Shown: positions 6,437-6,790 of the stretch, piece after piece
Numbering within the stretch: the first letter of the stretch is position 1
Layout: each line of letters starts with the position of its first letter
Assembly: GCA_013811715.1 (NCBI GenBank)
Contig: JACCUS010000493.1
Location: 1-6,790 of the forward strand
Source: Nocardioidaceae bacterium
Lineage (GTDB): Bacteria; Actinomycetota; Actinomycetes; Propionibacteriales; Nocardioidaceae
DNA length: 6,790 bases
Direction of reading: 5' to 3'
The notes under the pieces: model-generated
The model's input: only the letters and a program-made list of their open reading frames with translations
Told to the model about the DNA's origin: nothing
Database searches by the model: none
Position numbers and translations under genes: made by a program

Positions 6437-6790
6437 CTACTCGCCGGTGACCCCATCGGTCAGCTCGCGTAAGAGGTCGAGGTGGCCGACGTGACGGGCG
6501 TACTCCTGGAGCAGGTGAAACAGGATGCGCTCGAGCGTCGGGGGGGCGGCGCCGTCCCATCGGTCGCTCGGCAGGCCAACGTCGGAGAGCTCATGCGCCT
6601 CGACGATGGCGCGCGTGCGTGCGCCGCCCTCCTGCATCGCCGAAACGAGGCTGGCGGCGGTCTCGTCGGCGCCGACGTGCCAACGAGCGTCCCGGTTGTC
6701 GCCCCACGGGTCGCCCACGTCCTCGCCCTGGAAGCCCCAGACCAGCCACCGCAGCTCCACATAACTCAGGTGCTTGACGAGCTCCAGCGG
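6437..6790 (-). CDS. DinB family protein (DUF664, mycothiol transferase-like), 5' end outside window
   Basis: The C-terminal 117 residues are in the window; the reading frame is open to base 6790, and the visible part starts PLELVKHLSYVELRWL, so the true start lies further right. The fold expected is a four-helix DinB bundle with a metal held by three histidines: one in VKHL and two in the C-terminal RHVGHLDLLRELTDG, both visible here. The segment WDGAAPPTLERILFHLLQEYARHVGH is the hallmark of the DUF664 group. Known relatives include mycothiol-dependent maleylpyruvate isomerase and other thiol S-transferases, so a metal- and mycothiol-dependent transferase is plausible, but no substrate can be named. 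It is convergent with the acyl-CoA synthetase gene, separated by 72 bp with a shared hairpin. A GTG at 6760 could be read as a start but would remove the first metal-binding histidine, so I treat the gene as truncated by the window. Confidence 0.85.
   Translation of the reverse strand, partial: PLELVKHLSYVELRWLVWGFQGEDVGDPWGDNRDARWHVGADETAASLVSAMQEGGARTRAIVEAHELSDVGLPSDRWDGAAPPTLERILFHLLQEYARHVGHLDLLRELTDGVTGE

Noticed and set aside
6760..6760. GTG at 6760 as the true start of the DinB gene.
   Set aside because: The frame is open to the window edge and the residues before it (VKHLSY) contain the conserved first metal-binding histidine.

Overview
The window is gene-dense, very GC-rich bacterial chromosome (roughly 70% GC by eye, with strong G/C preference at third codon positions). 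The gene content points to an actinobacterium: a DUF5998 protein, a protein-acetyltransferase-like GNAT/acyl-CoA-synthetase fusion with the GNAT domain at the N-terminus, and a DinB/DUF664 protein of the mycothiol-transferase type. A relative of Nocardioides (Propionibacteriales) is my best guess, from memory of this gene order and protein style; no marker gene fixes the genus. No mobile element, RNA gene, CRISPR array or phage gene is visible.

Left part (1-4495, minus strand): three genes read right to left as one tightly packed operon. The first is a 914-aa GNAT/ADP-forming acyl-CoA-synthetase fusion (4495-1751). It overlaps by 8 nt the start of a 214-aa DUF5998 protein (1758-1114), which overlaps by 4 nt (TTGA) an alkaline phosphatase/phosphodiesterase family gene (1117 to beyond base 1, lacking only its extreme C-terminus). 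The fusion gene appears to have a leaderless promoter. The end of the DUF5998 gene is made of three imperfect 24-bp tandem repeats.

Middle (4496-6364): a 138-bp divergent intergenic region, then on the plus strand a 576-aa AMP-forming acyl-CoA synthetase with all the usual adenylation motifs. This gene is bracketed by two 40-nt inverted-repeat elements with identical 8-nt and 10-nt ends, one just before its ribosome binding site and one after its stop codon.

Right part (6437-6790, minus strand): the C-terminal 117 residues of a DinB/DUF664 protein, convergent with the synthetase; its 5' end lies outside the window.

Functional reading: the divergent pair suggests a link between acyl-CoA synthesis and its control. 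Pat-type acetyltransferases switch off AMP-forming acyl-CoA synthetases by acetylating the lysine in the PK-[TS]-x-SGK motif, and the neighbouring synthetase has exactly that motif (Lys542). This pairing is an inference from family knowledge and position. I found no clearly new multi-gene system; the paired 40-nt elements are the least explained structure here.
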